A DNA stretch of 53,841 nt, from NCBI GenBank assembly GCA_021200775.1, contig JAJQGB010000011.1, positions 1 through 53,841 on the forward strand. The letters run 5' to 3'. The translations under genes were made by a program, and so were the position numbers. The DNA is from Oscillospiraceae bacterium. Lineage in GTDB: Bacteria; Bacillota; Clostridia; Oscillospirales; Ruminococcaceae. Below the pieces are notes generated by a model that was not told the origin of the DNA, made no database searches, and worked only from the letters and a program-made list of their open reading frames with translations. Below, piece after piece: positions 1 to 6,668 of the stretch (position 1 is its first letter; each line of letters begins with the position of its first letter).

Positions 1-233
1 AACGTGTTCATTATTTGAAATGCGAAAAAGGAGGCAATGACGAAATGTGCAAAGCAGCAGAAAATCTTTATAACAAGGGCATCGAACAAGGCGTTGAGCA
101 AGGAAAGCTTGAAAGCGCTAAAGCCATGGCGGTTAGCTTACATGAATCCGGTGTAGCTGAGGACTTAATCGCTAAGGCGGCAAACGTCAGTGTCGACCTC
201 GTCAGGAAATGGCTTGGTATTTCCGTTGCCTGA
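1..233 (+). CDS. C-terminal fragment of an Rpn-family (PD-(D/E)XK) nuclease/transposase
   Basis: The frame (codons starting at base 3) is open to the left edge and ends at TGA 231-233, so only about the last 76 residues are present. The TTG at 15 and ATG at 45 are unlikely to be true starts because upstream codons read on as RVHYLKCEKGG. The visible part has an HYLK-type segment, an MCKA helix, a Q/E-rich charged helix (GIEQGVEQGK) and a short helix-turn-helix-like tail (LIAKAANVSVDLVRKWL). This is the usual end of Rpn/YhgA-like recombination-promoting nucleases, where repeated EQG units precede a tail of the form 'IAxxxxLSxxxVxxL'. The catalytic domain lies outside the window, so activity cannot be judged. 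A structured terminator follows at 258-325. Confidence 0.7.
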   Translation, partial: RVHYLKCEKGGNDEMCKAAENLYNKGIEQGVEQGKLESAKAMAVSLHESGVAEDLIAKAANVSVDLVRKWLGISVA

Positions 234-257
234 TTGTCCACAGTATAATTGAAAATT

Positions 258-325
258 AAGTAGCTCGGTGGGCACTTCTCCTGTAGGATTACTACGGGAT
301 GAGGGTCATACCGAGCTACTTTTAT
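258..325 (+). terminator. Long-armed, branched terminator-like hairpin
   Basis: A perfect 12-bp inverted repeat (AAGTAGCTCGGT at 258-269, ACCGAGCTACTT at 310-321) runs into TTATTT. The 40-nt loop holds a second hairpin (CCTGTAG/CTACGGG, one G-U pair). It follows the Rpn-family stop codon. Bases 326-444 show nothing recognisable. Confidence 0.55.
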
Positions 326-444
326 TTCAATTATTGAGAACGACATACTCGACCATCACCACGACCGACGCATATTATCGGCGCCACAATCAGGAAGAGA
401 ATAGCAATCACTGTAAAACAGCGAACCGGCGAAAATCCAGAGAA

Positions 445-1923
445 TTACGCCATGGTAATCTTAAATACTATCGGATTTTCGGTGTCAGTGCCATTGGGAA
501 TATCTATATGCATCCCTTCGCCGTCACGGGCGTAGGAAATCTCCCCGTCATAGCCAAGAAGCGAAACACTCTTTATAATTCCGCTGAAAACCGGCTTGAT
601 GCTTGCATCGGCTTCGGCGAGAGACTTGATTGTGACAGTTCCGCTTTTCGGGGGATTCATTGCGAAGACATAGAGGCTGTCGCCCTTGACGGTGAACCGG
701 AAATCCTCGCTGGTGTAGACGGTCTCGGCACCGTCGCTGAACTGACCTTCCTTCGTCTCGGTCGGTCCTTCCTCAGAATATCTCCAGACTTTAGAACCGT
801 AGATTCCCTCGCCGTTAGTCTTCAGCCAACGACCGATTTCAAGGAGAATTGACCTGTCCTCATCCGGGATAGTTCCGTCTGGCTTCGGACCGATGTTCAG
901 GAGCATTCTGCCGTTCTTGCTGACAACGTCAATCAGGTTGCAGATAATTTCTTTCGGCGATTTGTAGCAGTTGTCTTTTATGTAGCCCCACGAGTATCTC
1001 CCGACTGCCGTGTCCGTCTGCCAGATATATGGCTTTGCCTCGGCAAACTGTCCATGCTCGATGTCGACAACGGCTGTCCCAAACATGAAGGCGTCGTGCT
1101 TGTAGTTGATGACGACTTCCTCACCACGCTCTTCGGCACGGTTGTAATAGTATGCGGCGAATTTCTTTAGATACGGCTTGACCGCACTGTGCTCAATCCA
1201 CCAGTCGAAATAGACGATTTTCGGGTTATAGCTGTCGACTATCTCACAGCACCTCACAAGCCAGTCTTCAAGAAAGCTCTTGGTCGGTGTCGGCTCTGAG
1301 AATAGGCTGTGGTGGTAAGGCTCCGGCATTGCGGGATAGTAGAAGTCGCCTTCTTTTTCATCATCAGTGATGTCGCTCTCAAACTCTTTGCCGTGACCCA
1401 TGAAGAACCAGTGCTCAACTCTGTGTGAGGATGCGCCGTTCACTATTCCAAGCTTATTTACGCTGTCAGAGATTTCGCCTAAGACGTCTCTGTGCGGTCC
1501 CATTTCGTAGGAATTCCAGTGTGAAACGTCGCTTTTATACATCTGGAAGCCGTCGTGGTGCTCGGCAACAGGCACGACATACTCGGCACCTGCATTTTTG
1601 AAGAGCTCTGCCCATTCATCCGGATTGAAATTTTCAGCCTTGAACATCGGTATGAAGTCCTTGTAGCCGAAATCCTTGTGATTGCCATAGGTTGCGATGT
1701 GGTGCTCATATTCCCGTGAACCCTGAACGTACATATTTCTCGAATACCATTCGCTCCCGAATGCCGGGACACTGTAGATTCCCCAGTGAATAAAGATTCC
1801 GAACTTGGCGTCCTGATACCACTTCGGAACTGTGTACTGAGAAAGTGACTCCCAGGTGTCCTCGTACTTGCCAGTTTCAATCACGGCATCAATCTTTTTT
1901 AAATATTCTTCTTTAAAGCTCAT
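445..1923 (-). CDS. Alpha-L-fucosidase, GH29 family
   Basis: A retaining exo-fucosidase that releases terminal L-fucose from glycans. The 492-residue protein has the GH29 order: an N-terminal (beta/alpha)8 barrel (about 30-350) with KFGIFIHWG, EYVVPVAEHHDGF and the nucleophile segment IVYFDWW (Asp about 240), then LLNIGPKPDGTIP, then a C-terminal beta-sandwich (about 390-490). There is no signal peptide, so it is probably cytoplasmic and acts on imported fucosyl-oligosaccharides. Start ATG 1923 is preceded by a GAGGG ribosome site. A TATAAT-like -10 lies at 1954-1949, but its -35 is poor. No transporter or other glycosidase is adjacent, so it looks monocistronic. Family is secure; linkage preference is not visible. 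Confidence 0.9.
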   Translation of the reverse strand: MSFKEEYLKKIDAVIETGKYEDTWESLSQYTVPKWYQDAKFGIFIHWGIYSVPAFGSEWYSRNMYVQGSREYEHHIATYGNHKDFGYKDFIPMFKAENFNPDEWAELFKNAGAEYVVPVAEHHDGFQMYKSDVSHWNSYEMGPHRDVLGEISDSVNKLGIVNGASSHRVEHWFFMGHGKEFESDITDDEKEGDFYYPAMPEPYHHSLFSEPTPTKSFLEDWLVRCCEIVDSYNPKIVYFDWWIEHSAVKPYLKKFAAYYYNRAEERGEEVVINYKHDAFMFGTAVVDIEHGQFAEAKPYIWQTDTAVGRYSWGYIKDNCYKSPKEIICNLIDVVSKNGRMLLNIGPKPDGTIPDEDRSILLEIGRWLKTNGEGIYGSKVWRYSEEGPTETKEGQFSDGAETVYTSEDFRFTVKGDSLYVFAMNPPKSGTVTIKSLAEADASIKPVFSGIIKSVSLLGYDGEISYARDGEGMHIDIPNGTDTENPIVFKITMA

Positions 1924-1990
1924 AGTAAATCCCTCACTTTGAGTTTTTATTATATTGTATATTCTTTCGGAGAGAAAATCAAGATAGTTG

Positions 1991-2029
1991 GCTGTAACTC
2001 TTGAAATTGCGTCCGACTCATGTTATAAT
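1991..2029 (+). promoter_or_regulatory. Promoter and putative self-operator of the Rrf2 gene
   Basis: TTGAAA (2001-2006) and TATAAT (2024-2029) are separated by 17 bp. The -35 overlaps CTGTAACTCTTGAAATTGC, which closely matches the operator in front of the next gene (TGTAACTCTTGACATTAC at 2570-2587). This suggests one regulator acts at both sites. Because the -35 lies on TTG 2001, translation cannot start there. Confidence 0.7.
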
Positions 2030-2063
2030 ATTTCTATCACCCTCCAAGGAGCAGATTCCCAAA

Positions 2064-2510
2064 ATGCAGATTTCAAGCAGATTCACAATAGCGATTCATA
2101 TTTTCGCTTGCATTGAGACGTTCAAGAACCAATACAAAATCACGAGCGAGTTTCTGGCGGGGAGCATCAACGTCAACCCGGTCATAATCCGCAGGATTCT
2201 CCAACAGCTCAAAGCCGCAGGGCTCATCACAGTTGCCAGAGGCAGTGGGGGAGCGTCGACGGCGAAGCCACTTGACGAGATTACATTCCTCGATGTCTAC
2301 AACGCCGTTGAGTGCGTCGAGAGTGGCGAGCTCTTCCATTTCCACGAGAACCCGAGCCAGGCTTGCCCCGTCGGCAGGAATATCCACGCCGCCCTTGACG
2401 ACAAGCTGATGATGATTCAGCAGGCGATGGAGGACAAAATGCGTGAGATTACCGTCGCCGATGTCGTCCACGACACCAAAATTTGCATAGAAAAAGAGTC
2501 CGAAAGCTAA
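2064..2510 (+). CDS. Rrf2-family winged-helix transcriptional regulator (YwnA-like)
   Basis: A 148-residue DNA-binding regulator. The N-terminus MQISSRFTIAIHIF is the standard Rrf2 start. A helix-turn-helix follows (ITSEFLAGSINVNPVIIRRILQQL, about 30-55), then the wing (GLITVARGSGGA) and the PLDEITFLDVYNAVE helix. ATG 2064 was chosen because the promoter -35 covers the only longer start and AAGGAG lies at 2045-2050, although that spacing (13) is long. Cysteines are scattered (for example SQACPVG) and do not form the IscR cluster pattern, so an Fe-S sensor is not supported; redox or electrophile sensing through thiols is possible. It precedes an 'Rrf2-linked NADH-flavin reductase' homologue, as in Bacillus ywnA/ywnB. 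Confidence 0.88.
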   Translation: MQISSRFTIAIHIFACIETFKNQYKITSEFLAGSINVNPVIIRRILQQLKAAGLITVARGSGGASTAKPLDEITFLDVYNAVECVESGELFHFHENPSQACPVGRNIHAALDDKLMMIQQAMEDKMREITVADVVHDTKICIEKESES

Positions 2511-2526
2511 GCCTTCGGACTTTTCT
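2498..2526 (+). terminator. Intrinsic terminator overlapping the Rrf2 stop codon
   Basis: GTCCGAA (2498-2504) pairs with TTCGGAC (2514-2520), followed by TTTTCTT. The stop codon lies in the loop side. It separates the regulator from the next operon. Confidence 0.75.
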
Positions 2527-2567
2527 TCCACCCAGATAGTCAAAATTATACTTCTTGAAAAATTTTC

Positions 2568-2632
2568 GTTGTAACTCTTGACATTACAACTGCGATGTGC
2601 TATACTCATGTTGTAATCGAAAAGGTTACAAC
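2568..2632 (+). promoter_or_regulatory. Consensus promoter bracketed by two identical Rrf2-type operators
   Basis: TTGACA (2578-2583) and TATACT (2601-2606) have a 17-bp spacer. Two copies of GTTGTAA-N9-TTACAAC flank the promoter: 2568-2590, covering the -35, and 2610-2632, just downstream of the -10. The arms and spacer length are the same in both. Bound repressor would occlude the -35 and the start of transcription. A degenerate copy overlaps the regulator's own promoter at 1991-2012. Confidence 0.82.
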
Positions 2633-2660
2633 AATACTTAATTTTTCGGAGGTAATTATA

Positions 2661-3290
2661 ATGAAAATCGCAGTAGTATGTGCAAATGGAAAAGCAGGCA
2701 AGCTTATCACTAATGAGGCAGTAGCAAGAGGACTCGACGTAACGGCAGTGGTTCGCGGCGAGAACAAGACCGACGCCCAGAAGGTTCTCAAAAAAGATTT
2801 GTTCAATCTCACAGCTGAAGACCTTAATGGCTTTGATGTAGTAGTTGATGCCTTCGGAGCATGGACTGAGGACACTCTTCCCATGCATAGCACTTCTTTG
2901 AAGGTTCTCTGTGACGCTCTCAGTGGAACCGATACAAGACTTTTGGTCGTCGGCGGCGCAGGAAGCCTTTATGTCAACCCAGAGCACACTGTATGTGTCT
3001 CTGACGGACACGACTTCCCTGACGTTTTCAAGCCGCTTGCAGCTGCAATGGCAAAGGCACTCTCCGAACTTCGTGAGCGCACCGATGTCAAGTGGACATA
3101 CGTAAGCCCTGCCGGTGACTTCCAGGCAGATGGCGAAAAGTCCGGCAAGTATATCCTCGGCGGCGAGGAGCTCACCCTCAACTCAAAGGGCGAAAGCATC
3201 ATCAGCTATGCCGATTATGCTGTAGCTATGGTCGACGAAATCGTTTCCGGTAACCATGTTCAGGAAAGAATTTCGGTAGTAAGAGAATAA
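2661..3290 (+). CDS. NAD(P)-binding protein, Rrf2-linked NADH-flavin reductase family (COG2910, YwnB-like)
   Basis: A 209-residue atypical short-chain-dehydrogenase fold protein. The N-terminal MKIAVVCANGKAGKLIT is a Rossmann glycine motif (GxxGxxG-like, residues 8-14), followed by VDAFGAW, LLVVGGAGSLYV and TYVSPAGDF segments typical of NmrA/YwnB-like proteins. Start ATG 2661 has GGAGGT at 2648-2653. By homology it may reduce flavins or sense NAD(P)H; the substrate is unproven. It is the first gene of a tight operon (22 nt to the macrodomain gene) driven by the operator-flanked promoter, so it is probably induced when the Rrf2 protein is inactivated. Confidence 0.85.
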   Translation: MKIAVVCANGKAGKLITNEAVARGLDVTAVVRGENKTDAQKVLKKDLFNLTAEDLNGFDVVVDAFGAWTEDTLPMHSTSLKVLCDALSGTDTRLLVVGGAGSLYVNPEHTVCVSDGHDFPDVFKPLAAAMAKALSELRERTDVKWTYVSPAGDFQADGEKSGKYILGGEELTLNSKGESIISYADYAVAMVDEIVSGNHVQERISVVRE

Positions 3291-3312
3291 TTATTAAAGG
3301 AAGGCGTTGTCA

Positions 3313-4092
3313 ATGACCCAATCCGACCGCAGAATCTACCTTATAAAAGAACTTTTAGCCGAAGACCCGCAGTACCGGGATTACGAAATCCCGACTGACG
3401 AATACTCCCAGAAACGGCTTCTCAGGGCGCTCTTTAACGTTCGACCTCCGGAACCAATCAGCGACGAATTCTTAAAGATTCAGGACGAATATTTGCAGGA
3501 AAGAACTATAGAAAAGGGAATTACAGATCTAGCCGAGTTGACGCCTGTCCGGGAGGACATCTACCTCTGGCAGGGCGACATCACGACGCTTCGGTGCGGA
3601 GCTATCGTCAATGCGGCGAATTCCAGGCTACTCGGTTGCTTTGCCCCGAACCACGGGTGCATCGACAACGCCATCCACACCTATTCCGGAATCCAGCTTC
3701 GCCTTAAATGCAACGAGATTATGCTGGGTCAGGGTCACCCCGAGGACACAGGTGTCGCAAAAATCACTCCGGCATACAACCTCCCGAGCGACTATGTCAT
3801 CCACACCGTGGAACCGATTGTCGGCTGGCGCCTTACTGAGAAGGACAGGAAGCTCCTCGCTTCCAGCTATCGTTCCTGCCTGGAAATTGCGGACAGAAAC
3901 GGCGTCCCGAGCATCGCATTCTGCTGTATCTCGACCGGCGAGTTCCACTTCCCGAACGACAAGGCGGCGGAGATTGCTCTTAAAACCGTGCTTGACTATA
4001 AGAAAGAGACCCACTGCGAAATAAAGGTGATATTCAATGTATTTAAAGATGCAGACCTCGAAATTTATGAGAAGCTCCTCGGAACAGATTGA
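3313..4092 (+). CDS. Zinc-containing macrodomain protein-ADP-ribose hydrolase (SirTM-linked)
   Basis: A 259-residue protein that by family removes ADP-ribose from a modified protein. Residues 1-78 form the helical N-terminal extension seen in SirTM-associated macrodomains. The macrodomain (about 80-255) shows LWQGDITTLRCGAIVNAANS, the zinc-ligand pattern CFAPNHGC (Cys109, His114, Cys116), DTGVAKITPAYNLPSDYVIHTVEP and CCISTGEFHFP for the phosphate loop. ATG 3313 was chosen over TTG 3307 because AAGGAAGG (3297-3304) is correctly spaced for it. The sirtuin gene overlaps its 3' end, so the pair is translationally coupled. Sirtuin as writer and macrodomain as eraser is the established logic of this pair. 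Confidence 0.9.
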   Translation: MTQSDRRIYLIKELLAEDPQYRDYEIPTDEYSQKRLLRALFNVRPPEPISDEFLKIQDEYLQERTIEKGITDLAELTPVREDIYLWQGDITTLRCGAIVNAANSRLLGCFAPNHGCIDNAIHTYSGIQLRLKCNEIMLGQGHPEDTGVAKITPAYNLPSDYVIHTVEPIVGWRLTEKDRKLLASSYRSCLEIADRNGVPSIAFCCISTGEFHFPNDKAAEIALKTVLDYKKETHCEIKVIFNVFKDADLEIYEKLLGTD

Positions 4093-4906
4093 ATGTCTGA
4101 AAGAAGTTCTCGAATCCGCCGACGCAGTTGTAATCGGTGCCGGAGCAGGACTCTCGACCTCGGCAGGACTCAGCTATTCCGGCAAGAGATTTGAAGAGAA
4201 TTTTTCCGACTTCGAGAAAAAGTATGGCTTCCACGACATGTACTCGGGCGGCTTCTATCCTTACGAAACCCTCGAAGAATTCTGGGCATTCTGGAGCAGG
4301 AATATCTACTTAAACCGCTACACCGACGCTCCGAAGCCGGTCTATCAGGACCTTTTCGAGCTCGTCAAAGATAAAGATTACTTCGTCCTCACAACCAACG
4401 TCGACCACTGCTTCCAGAAGGCTGGCTTCGACAAAAAGCGCCTCTTCTACACTCAGGGCGACTACGGTCTCTTCCAGTGCTCCGAGCCCTGCCACCAGAA
4501 GACCTACGATAACGAGGAAGTTATCAAAAAGATGATGGAGACGCAGGAGAACATGCGGATTCCGTCCGACCTCGTCCCGAAATGCCCGATCTGTGGCAAG
4601 CCAATGACAACAAATCTTCGGTGTGATGACACTTTTGTAGAAGACGAGGGCTGGCATCAGGCGGCAGAGAGATATTCCGAATTTATCCGCCGGCATGAAG
4701 GCTTGACGACATTATATCTCGAACTTGGTGTCGGGTTCAACACCCCCGCCATCATCAAGTACCCATTCTGGCAGATGACCCTGAAGAACCCCGGTGCGAC
4801 CTACGCCTGCATAAACTACGGCGACGCCGCCTGCCCGTCCCAGATTGAAAAGCAATCGATTTGCATTGATGATGATATCGGAAGGGTGCTGAAAAAGCTG
4901 AAATAA
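4037..4906 (+). CDS. Class M sirtuin (SirTM), protein ADP-ribosyltransferase
   Basis: A 289-residue SIR2-fold protein. NAD-binding GAGAGLSTSAGLSY lies near residue 33, and TTNVDHCFQKAGF matches the sirtuin TQNID segment. The zinc site has the SirTM spacing CSEPC ... CPICG. Where deacetylating sirtuins carry the catalytic His, this protein reads YTQGDYG, the Gln substitution expected of ADP-ribosylating class M sirtuins. ATG 4037 has AAAGGTGA upstream, overlapping the macrodomain gene by 56 nt; ATG 4067 is the alternative start (26-nt overlap). In better-known operons the target is a lipoylated GcvH-like carrier, but neither that gene nor LplA2 is in this window. A terminator follows directly. 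Confidence 0.9.
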   Translation: MYLKMQTSKFMRSSSEQIECLKEVLESADAVVIGAGAGLSTSAGLSYSGKRFEENFSDFEKKYGFHDMYSGGFYPYETLEEFWAFWSRNIYLNRYTDAPKPVYQDLFELVKDKDYFVLTTNVDHCFQKAGFDKKRLFYTQGDYGLFQCSEPCHQKTYDNEEVIKKMMETQENMRIPSDLVPKCPICGKPMTTNLRCDDTFVEDEGWHQAAERYSEFIRRHEGLTTLYLELGVGFNTPAIIKYPFWQMTLKNPGATYACINYGDAACPSQIEKQSICIDDDIGRVLKKLK

Positions 4907-4910
4907 ACAT

Positions 4911-4940
4911 AGCAGGACTGAGAAATCAGCCCTGCTTTTT
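4911..4940 (+). terminator. Intrinsic terminator of the sirtuin operon
   Basis: AGCAGGACTGA pairs with TCAGCCCTGCT around GAAA (one A/C mismatch) and runs into TTTTT, a few bases after the sirtuin stop codon. Confidence 0.85.
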
Positions 4941-5003
4941 AATTTCTCGCCAAATTAAAAATTTCTCACCCATAATTTTTTCTCAGAAGCTAAGAACTTT
5001 ATA

Positions 5004-5030
5004 TTGACAAGTGCGGGGGGGTAGTATAAT
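5004..5030 (+). promoter_or_regulatory. Promoter of the small basic protein gene
   Basis: TTGACA (5004-5009) and TATAAT (5025-5030) are 15 bp apart, shorter than the 17 bp seen elsewhere in the window. The spacer holds a run of seven G (GCGGGGGGGTAG). Confidence 0.6.
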
Positions 5031-5067
5031 AGAGGTATAAAAAATTATTTCTTCAGAAGGACGATTT

Positions 5068-5310
5068 ATGTTGATGGATGAAGCAGAAAAGGCGGCAAAA
5101 GCCCGCAGACGCAAGCATATTGACCGCAAGCGCTACTACGCCAAAACCGCAAATCTTTATCCCACCAGAGCGTGGACTAAAGAGGAGTGCGACCAAGTCC
5201 TAGCCCACACCATCCCCGACAGCGAACTGTCCGCAAAAATCCAGCGCTCGGTGAAGTCAATTCAGGAAGAGCGCCGGAGACTGAAGAAGAAACAAATTGA
5301 GAAAAACTAA
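5068..5310 (+). CDS. Small basic protein with a SANT/Myb-like helix-turn-helix pattern
   Basis: An 80-residue protein, very rich in Lys and Arg at both ends. Residues 35-75 read WTKEECDQVLAHTIPDSELSAKIQRSVKSIQEERRRLKK in outline: a W-T-x-E-E start, then D-x-E-L-x-x-x-I-x-R-S-V-x-x-I-x-x-R-R. This resembles small SANT/HTH-like DNA-binding proteins common in Clostridia. ATG 5068 has AGAAGGA seven bases upstream; ATG 5074 is also possible. It has its own promoter and no co-transcribed partner. A perfect GAAA-loop hairpin (5324-5339) lies just downstream but lacks a T-run. DNA binding is inference; no specific function is recognised. Confidence 0.7.
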   Translation: MLMDEAEKAAKARRRKHIDRKRYYAKTANLYPTRAWTKEECDQVLAHTIPDSELSAKIQRSVKSIQEERRRLKKKQIEKN

Positions 5311-5366
5311 GTTAAGAATGTGGAAGGGCGAAAGCCCTTGCATAAGAATAATGGAGGTAATTTGAA

Positions 5367-5583
5367 ATGGTTGAAAAGCATGAGATGAGGATTATAGAAT
5401 TTGATGAGATAGAGGCATTTGTTACAACAGCTCCAAGCTTGCATGTAACTAACAATAGCAGAGCAAATGCAGATCGTTAGAGCTGACTCAGGAACAGCTA
5501 CGATTAGCTTCACTGTTTTTACTGGCAGTTTGAATTACTTTATTCACGAAATGCCGCTTTATCAGGCTTTTAAAAATTTGTAG
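5367..5583 (+). pseudogene. Two overlapping mini-ORFs, probably one frameshifted small gene
   Basis: GGAGG (5353-5357) precedes ATG 5367, which opens a 37-codon frame ending at TAG 5480. A second 38-codon frame starts at ATG 5467, overlaps the first by 14 nt and ends at TAG 5583. Both parts have protein-like composition (MRIIEFDEIEAFVTTAPS, then MQIVRADSGTATISFTVFTG). Joined by a single-base shift near 5467-5480 they would give one protein of about 70 residues. I do not recognise the product. Alternatives are programmed frameshifting, two coupled micropeptides, or a sequencing indel. Confidence 0.35.
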
Positions 5584-5591
5584 AAAAACTG

Positions 5592-5619
5592 GGGAATCGG
5601 ATGCGAACCATCGATTCCC
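5592..5619 (+). other. Stable hairpin upstream of the Stealth gene
   Basis: GGGAATC(G)GATG pairs with CATCGATTCCC around CGAAC: 11 bp with one bulged G. The following TATGTTGTTATT is only weakly T-rich, so it may be a terminator for the upstream fragment or a leader hairpin. The ATG at 5601 lies inside it, which argues against that start for the next gene. Confidence 0.5.
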
Positions 5620-5663
5620 TATGTTGTTATTCGTACACTTTAATTGGCGAGGATTTGTTGATA

Positions 5664-6656
5664 ATGGAGAATATTGATTTAGTCGTTCCTTGGGTGAATG
5701 GAGCGGATTCTGCTTGGCTCAGTCAGAAGGGACAATATGTGCCTGAGAATAGGAGTAGTAATTCTGACACATTCTATCGCGACTGGGAACTTATGCGTTA
5801 TTGGTTTAGGGGAGTTGAAAAAAATCTGCCGTGGATACATAAAATCTATTTTCTGACATGGGGACACCTGCCTGCATGGCTGAACGTAGAGCACCCTAAA
5901 TTGCAGATAGTTCGGCATGAAGACTTTATACCTGCTGAATTTCGCCCGACGTTTTCATCAAATCCAATCGAATTGAACATACATCGGATTGAAGGACTTT
6001 CTGAACAGTTTATCTATGCGAATGATGACACGTTTTTCATTGGGAAGCTTGAACCGGAGTATTACTTCAAGAGTGGCTTGCCTTGTGATTGTTTGTGCTT
6101 GCGACCTATAACAGAAGCTTGTGAGGATGGATTTGGACATGTTTTGTGGAACAATATTGCTTGCATAAATCGGAATTTTTCTATGGCAGATTGCATGGAA
6201 GAAAGCGATGAGAAGTGGTTTTCGGAGTTATATCCAGATGAAGTGATGAATTTGAATAGAACATGCTCTATGTTCCGCAATTTTCCTGGTTTTCGGGATG
6301 AACACCTCCCGATTCCTTTTTTGAAGAGCACTTTTGAGGAAGTGTGGGAGAAGGAGAACCGTCTGTTGCGGAGAACCTCCAGCCATAAATTCCGTTCCAA
6401 TGAAGATGTCTCAGCCTGGCTGATGCGATATTGGCGACTTGTAAAAGGCGAATTTGTCCCTCGTGTGCCGGAAGGAATTGCATTAACGGTTTCTGAGCCC
6501 GTGGATGTGTTGCGGGATGCAATACTGAGTGCAAAGAATCCTGTCATTTGCCTGAATGATAGCTTAGACGGGATTGATTTTGAAGACCGTTCCAGATACA
6601 TCCGCAGTCTCTTTGAAATTATCATGCCTGAGATGAGTTCGTTCGAGCTGTACTGA
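5664..6656 (+). CDS. Stealth-family sugar-phosphate transferase (capsule/glycan hexose-1-phosphate transferase)
   Basis: A 330-residue member of the Stealth family, related to bacterial capsule phosphotransferases and animal GNPTAB. Conserved region 1 is IDLVVPWVNGADSAW (4-18). Region 2 follows with the RDWELMRYWFRGVEKNLPW segment, KIYFLTWGHLPAWL, IVRHEDFIPAEFRPTFSSNPIE and IYANDDTFF. Later parts (NFPGFRDEHLPIPFLKS, SAWLMRYW) fit regions 3 and 4. The family transfers sugar-1-phosphate from a nucleotide sugar, making phosphodiester-linked glycans. ATG 5664 starts just before region 1 with GCGAGGA upstream; ATG 5601 is embedded in a hairpin. Twelve nt separate it from a glycosyltransferase gene. 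Its codon use is visibly more AT-rich than the flanks, suggesting acquisition. Confidence 0.87.
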   Translation: MENIDLVVPWVNGADSAWLSQKGQYVPENRSSNSDTFYRDWELMRYWFRGVEKNLPWIHKIYFLTWGHLPAWLNVEHPKLQIVRHEDFIPAEFRPTFSSNPIELNIHRIEGLSEQFIYANDDTFFIGKLEPEYYFKSGLPCDCLCLRPITEACEDGFGHVLWNNIACINRNFSMADCMEESDEKWFSELYPDEVMNLNRTCSMFRNFPGFRDEHLPIPFLKSTFEEVWEKENRLLRRTSSHKFRSNEDVSAWLMRYWRLVKGEFVPRVPEGIALTVSEPVDVLRDAILSAKNPVICLNDSLDGIDFEDRSRYIRSLFEIIMPEMSSFELY

Positions 6657-6668
6657 GGGAGGGTGCAG

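Noticed and set aside
268-852. A 194-codon plus-strand ORF opposite the fucosidase
   Set aside because: It lies antisense to a clear GH29 gene, has no ribosome site and shows no recognisable motif.
2001-2063. An upstream TTG start for the Rrf2 gene
   Set aside because: TTG 2001 is part of the -35 hexamer and the -10 at 2024-2029 follows, so it is not in the transcript; conserved Rrf2 sequence begins at ATG 2064.
2073-3011. A 312-codon minus-strand ORF spanning the Rrf2 and YwnB-like genes
   Set aside because: It crosses two well-supported genes, a terminator and the operator region on the other strand; it is an artefact of codon bias.
5011-5024. The G-run GTGCGGGGGGGTAG as a fourth copy of the leader core
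   Set aside because: Similarity is limited to the G-run; none of the following hairpins are present and it lies between -35 and -10.
5324-5339. The AAGGGC-GAAA-GCCCTT hairpin as a terminator
   Set aside because: It is a perfect hairpin but is followed by GCATAAG with no T-run.
5601-5663. An upstream start for the Stealth gene at ATG 5601
   Set aside because: This ATG sits in a stable hairpin without a ribosome site, and the added residues do not resemble the family.
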